Source: Patescibacteria group bacterium
GTDB lineage: Bacteria > Patescibacteriota > Minisyncoccia > Phycocordibacterales > UBA9973
Reading direction: 5' to 3'
DNA: 14,920 nt
Assembly (NCBI GenBank): GCA_030916575.1
Contig: JAUPWJ010000054.1
Location: forward strand, 1-14,920
Part shown: one piece after another, positions 14,216 through 14,920 of the stretch
How the letters are laid out: each line of letters opens with the position of its first letter
Numbering within the stretch: the first letter of the stretch is position 1
Notes under the pieces: generated by a model
What the model was told of the DNA's origin: nothing
Databases searched by the model: none
Seen by the model: the letters and a program-made list of their open reading frames with translations, nothing else
Program-made: the position numbers and the translations under genes

Positions 14216-14707
14216 ATGAAAAAAATATTAATGTCCGTTATTATTATAGTTGTTTTTATAGCAGTCGTGTATATGGTTGTGAGTAAGGGAGAGAGAAAGG
14301 ATTTGGGGAATAATTTACAAGAAAATAATATAGTAAATAATAATACAAATGGAGATGTTATTTATCCAACAGTCGTAGGTAATGTCTGGAAATGGCAAGG
14401 AATTATTATGAGTGATGACACCACAATTGTTCCAGCTAAACCTGATGCTTTTACTCTAACTTTCAGTCAAGAAGGACAAGTGAGCGGAACTACAGATTGT
14501 AATAGTTTCTCTGGGACTTATTCTGTAGGAGAGGATGGACTTGTCACATGGGGAGCATTTGCATCAACTAAAATGTTTTGTGAAAATTCTCAAGAATCAG
14601 TTTTCTTAGATAAAGTTGCAAATGTAGACAGAATATTCTTTGATGAAGCTGGAAATTTAATTTTACTTTTGAAATTTGATTCAGGTGCGATAGTTTTCTC
14701 TAAATAA
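14216..14707 (+). CDS. Membrane-anchored META-domain (HslJ-like, DUF306) protein
   Basis: 163 residues: N-terminal membrane anchor (about 5-22), an Asn-rich linker (32-46) and a META domain (about 55-162). The domain shows the expected Trp58-x-Trp60, TLTFSQEGQVSGTTDCNSFSGTY (split: TLTF 80-83, GQVSGTTDCN 87-96, FSGTY 98-102), STKMFC (117-122) and the final IVFSK strand. Cys95 and Cys122 are at positions that could form a disulphide outside the membrane. META/HslJ proteins are envelope proteins linked to stress or antibiotic tolerance in E. coli; the role here is unknown. Confidence 0.88.
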   Translation: MKKILMSVIIIVVFIAVVYMVVSKGERKDLGNNLQENNIVNNNTNGDVIYPTVVGNVWKWQGIIMSDDTTIVPAKPDAFTLTFSQEGQVSGTTDCNSFSGTYSVGEDGLVTWGAFASTKMFCENSQESVFLDKVANVDRIFFDEAGNLILLLKFDSGAIVFSK

Positions 14708-14796
14708 TTTTTTTAAATTTTAGGTATCTATTTAAAGCTATACATGCTAGGCTTAGGCCATAGTCGCTTTAATAGAATTTAAATTTAAATTATTTT
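14708..14796 (+). other. Intergenic gap after the META-domain gene
   Basis: Holds a T-run (TTTTTTT) right after the stop with no GC-rich stem, and a perfect 16-nt AT palindrome (14777-14792). No promoter or terminator is convincing. Confidence 0.4.
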
Positions 14797-14919
14797 ATGG
14801 ATACAGATGTAAATGATGATGTAAAAGAAGAAGGAGCTGAGGGAGCTACTCCTGAAGAAACTCCTGTTATGAGCGAAGAAGCTATGCCAGAAGAGACTAC
14901 AGACGAAGCAACTGCTTAA
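14797..14919 (+). CDS. 40-residue highly acidic small protein
   Basis: A complete frame from ATG to TAA of 40 residues starting MDTDVNDDVKEEGAEG, with 15 Asp/Glu and a single Lys, rich in Pro, Thr, Ala and Met. Short acidic Glu/Pro/Ala proteins of this type are often predicted in Patescibacteria. It is expected to be disordered. No clear promoter with TGn is seen; a weak TTAAAT (14785-14790) ends 6 nt before the ATG. It could also be a spurious frame, but the codon use (GAA, GCT, ACT) looks like that of its neighbours. Confidence 0.55.
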   Translation: MDTDVNDDVKEEGAEGATPEETPVMSEEAMPEETTDEATA

Positions 14920-14920
14920 T

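Noticed and set aside
14777..14792. Perfect AT palindrome AATTTAAATTTAAATT as a possible operator
   Set aside because: In very AT-rich intergenic DNA such palindromes arise easily, and no promoter is placed around it.
1..14920. Alternative genetic code with TGA as Gly
   Set aside because: Three genes end with TGA at family-appropriate lengths (4441, 8440, 11590) and no supported gene contains an in-frame TGA.

Overview
The window looks like part of a small, AT-rich genome of the Candidate Phyla Radiation (Patescibacteria, most likely a Parcubacteria-type lineage). This rests on very tight gene packing, several proteins of the kind typical of these genomes (a DUF5679 zinc-ribbon, a Cys-Tyr-Gly-type anchored protein, HGGYE-type M14 peptidases, a META-domain protein, a short acidic protein), and the absence of recognisable Shine-Dalgarno sites. 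TGA is used as a normal stop, so the code 25 seen in Absconditabacteria/Gracilibacteria does not apply. No lineage marker gene is present, so the placement is inference. All genes are on the + strand; I found no rRNA, tRNA, CRISPR array or insertion sequence.

Layout. 1-375: end of an HHLYPK-motif protein cut by the window edge, closed by a strong terminator. 446-1355: cupin plus a membrane-anchored protein of unknown function. 1360-4443: two tandem M14 carboxypeptidase-like proteins (the first has lost catalytic residues) and an HI0933-family flavoprotein. 4511-4699: DUF5679 zinc-ribbon. 4772-8442: a metabolic operon of a D-2-hydroxyacid dehydrogenase, a phosphoglycerate mutase-pyruvate kinase fusion and enolase, with 1-nt gaps. 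8484-11592: DUF2339 membrane protein, TspO/MBR, a four-helix membrane protein and a conserved protein of unknown function. 11665-12492: secreted protein with a DUF5666-like domain and a calcium-binding-type Asp repeat tail. 12569-14047: ABC-F ATPase. 14086-14145: a 19-residue basic peptide. 14216-14707: META-domain protein. 14797-14919: a 40-residue acidic protein.

The metabolic operon encodes every step from 3-phosphoglycerate to pyruvate (mutase, enolase, pyruvate kinase) in two adjacent reading frames. A 2-hydroxyacid dehydrogenase in the same operon could consume pyruvate or a related 2-oxoacid. The pyruvate kinase part is stripped to its catalytic barrel: the B lid and the C-terminal regulatory domain are absent.

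Eight transcription-unit starts carry a TGn-extended -10 box. In five of them the box ends only 6-8 nt before the ATG, which predicts leaderless mRNAs. In two, the TGA stop of the upstream gene is itself the TGn of the next promoter. Four terminator-type hairpins sit directly upstream of a promoter, so intergenic regions are reduced to a hairpin plus a -10 box.
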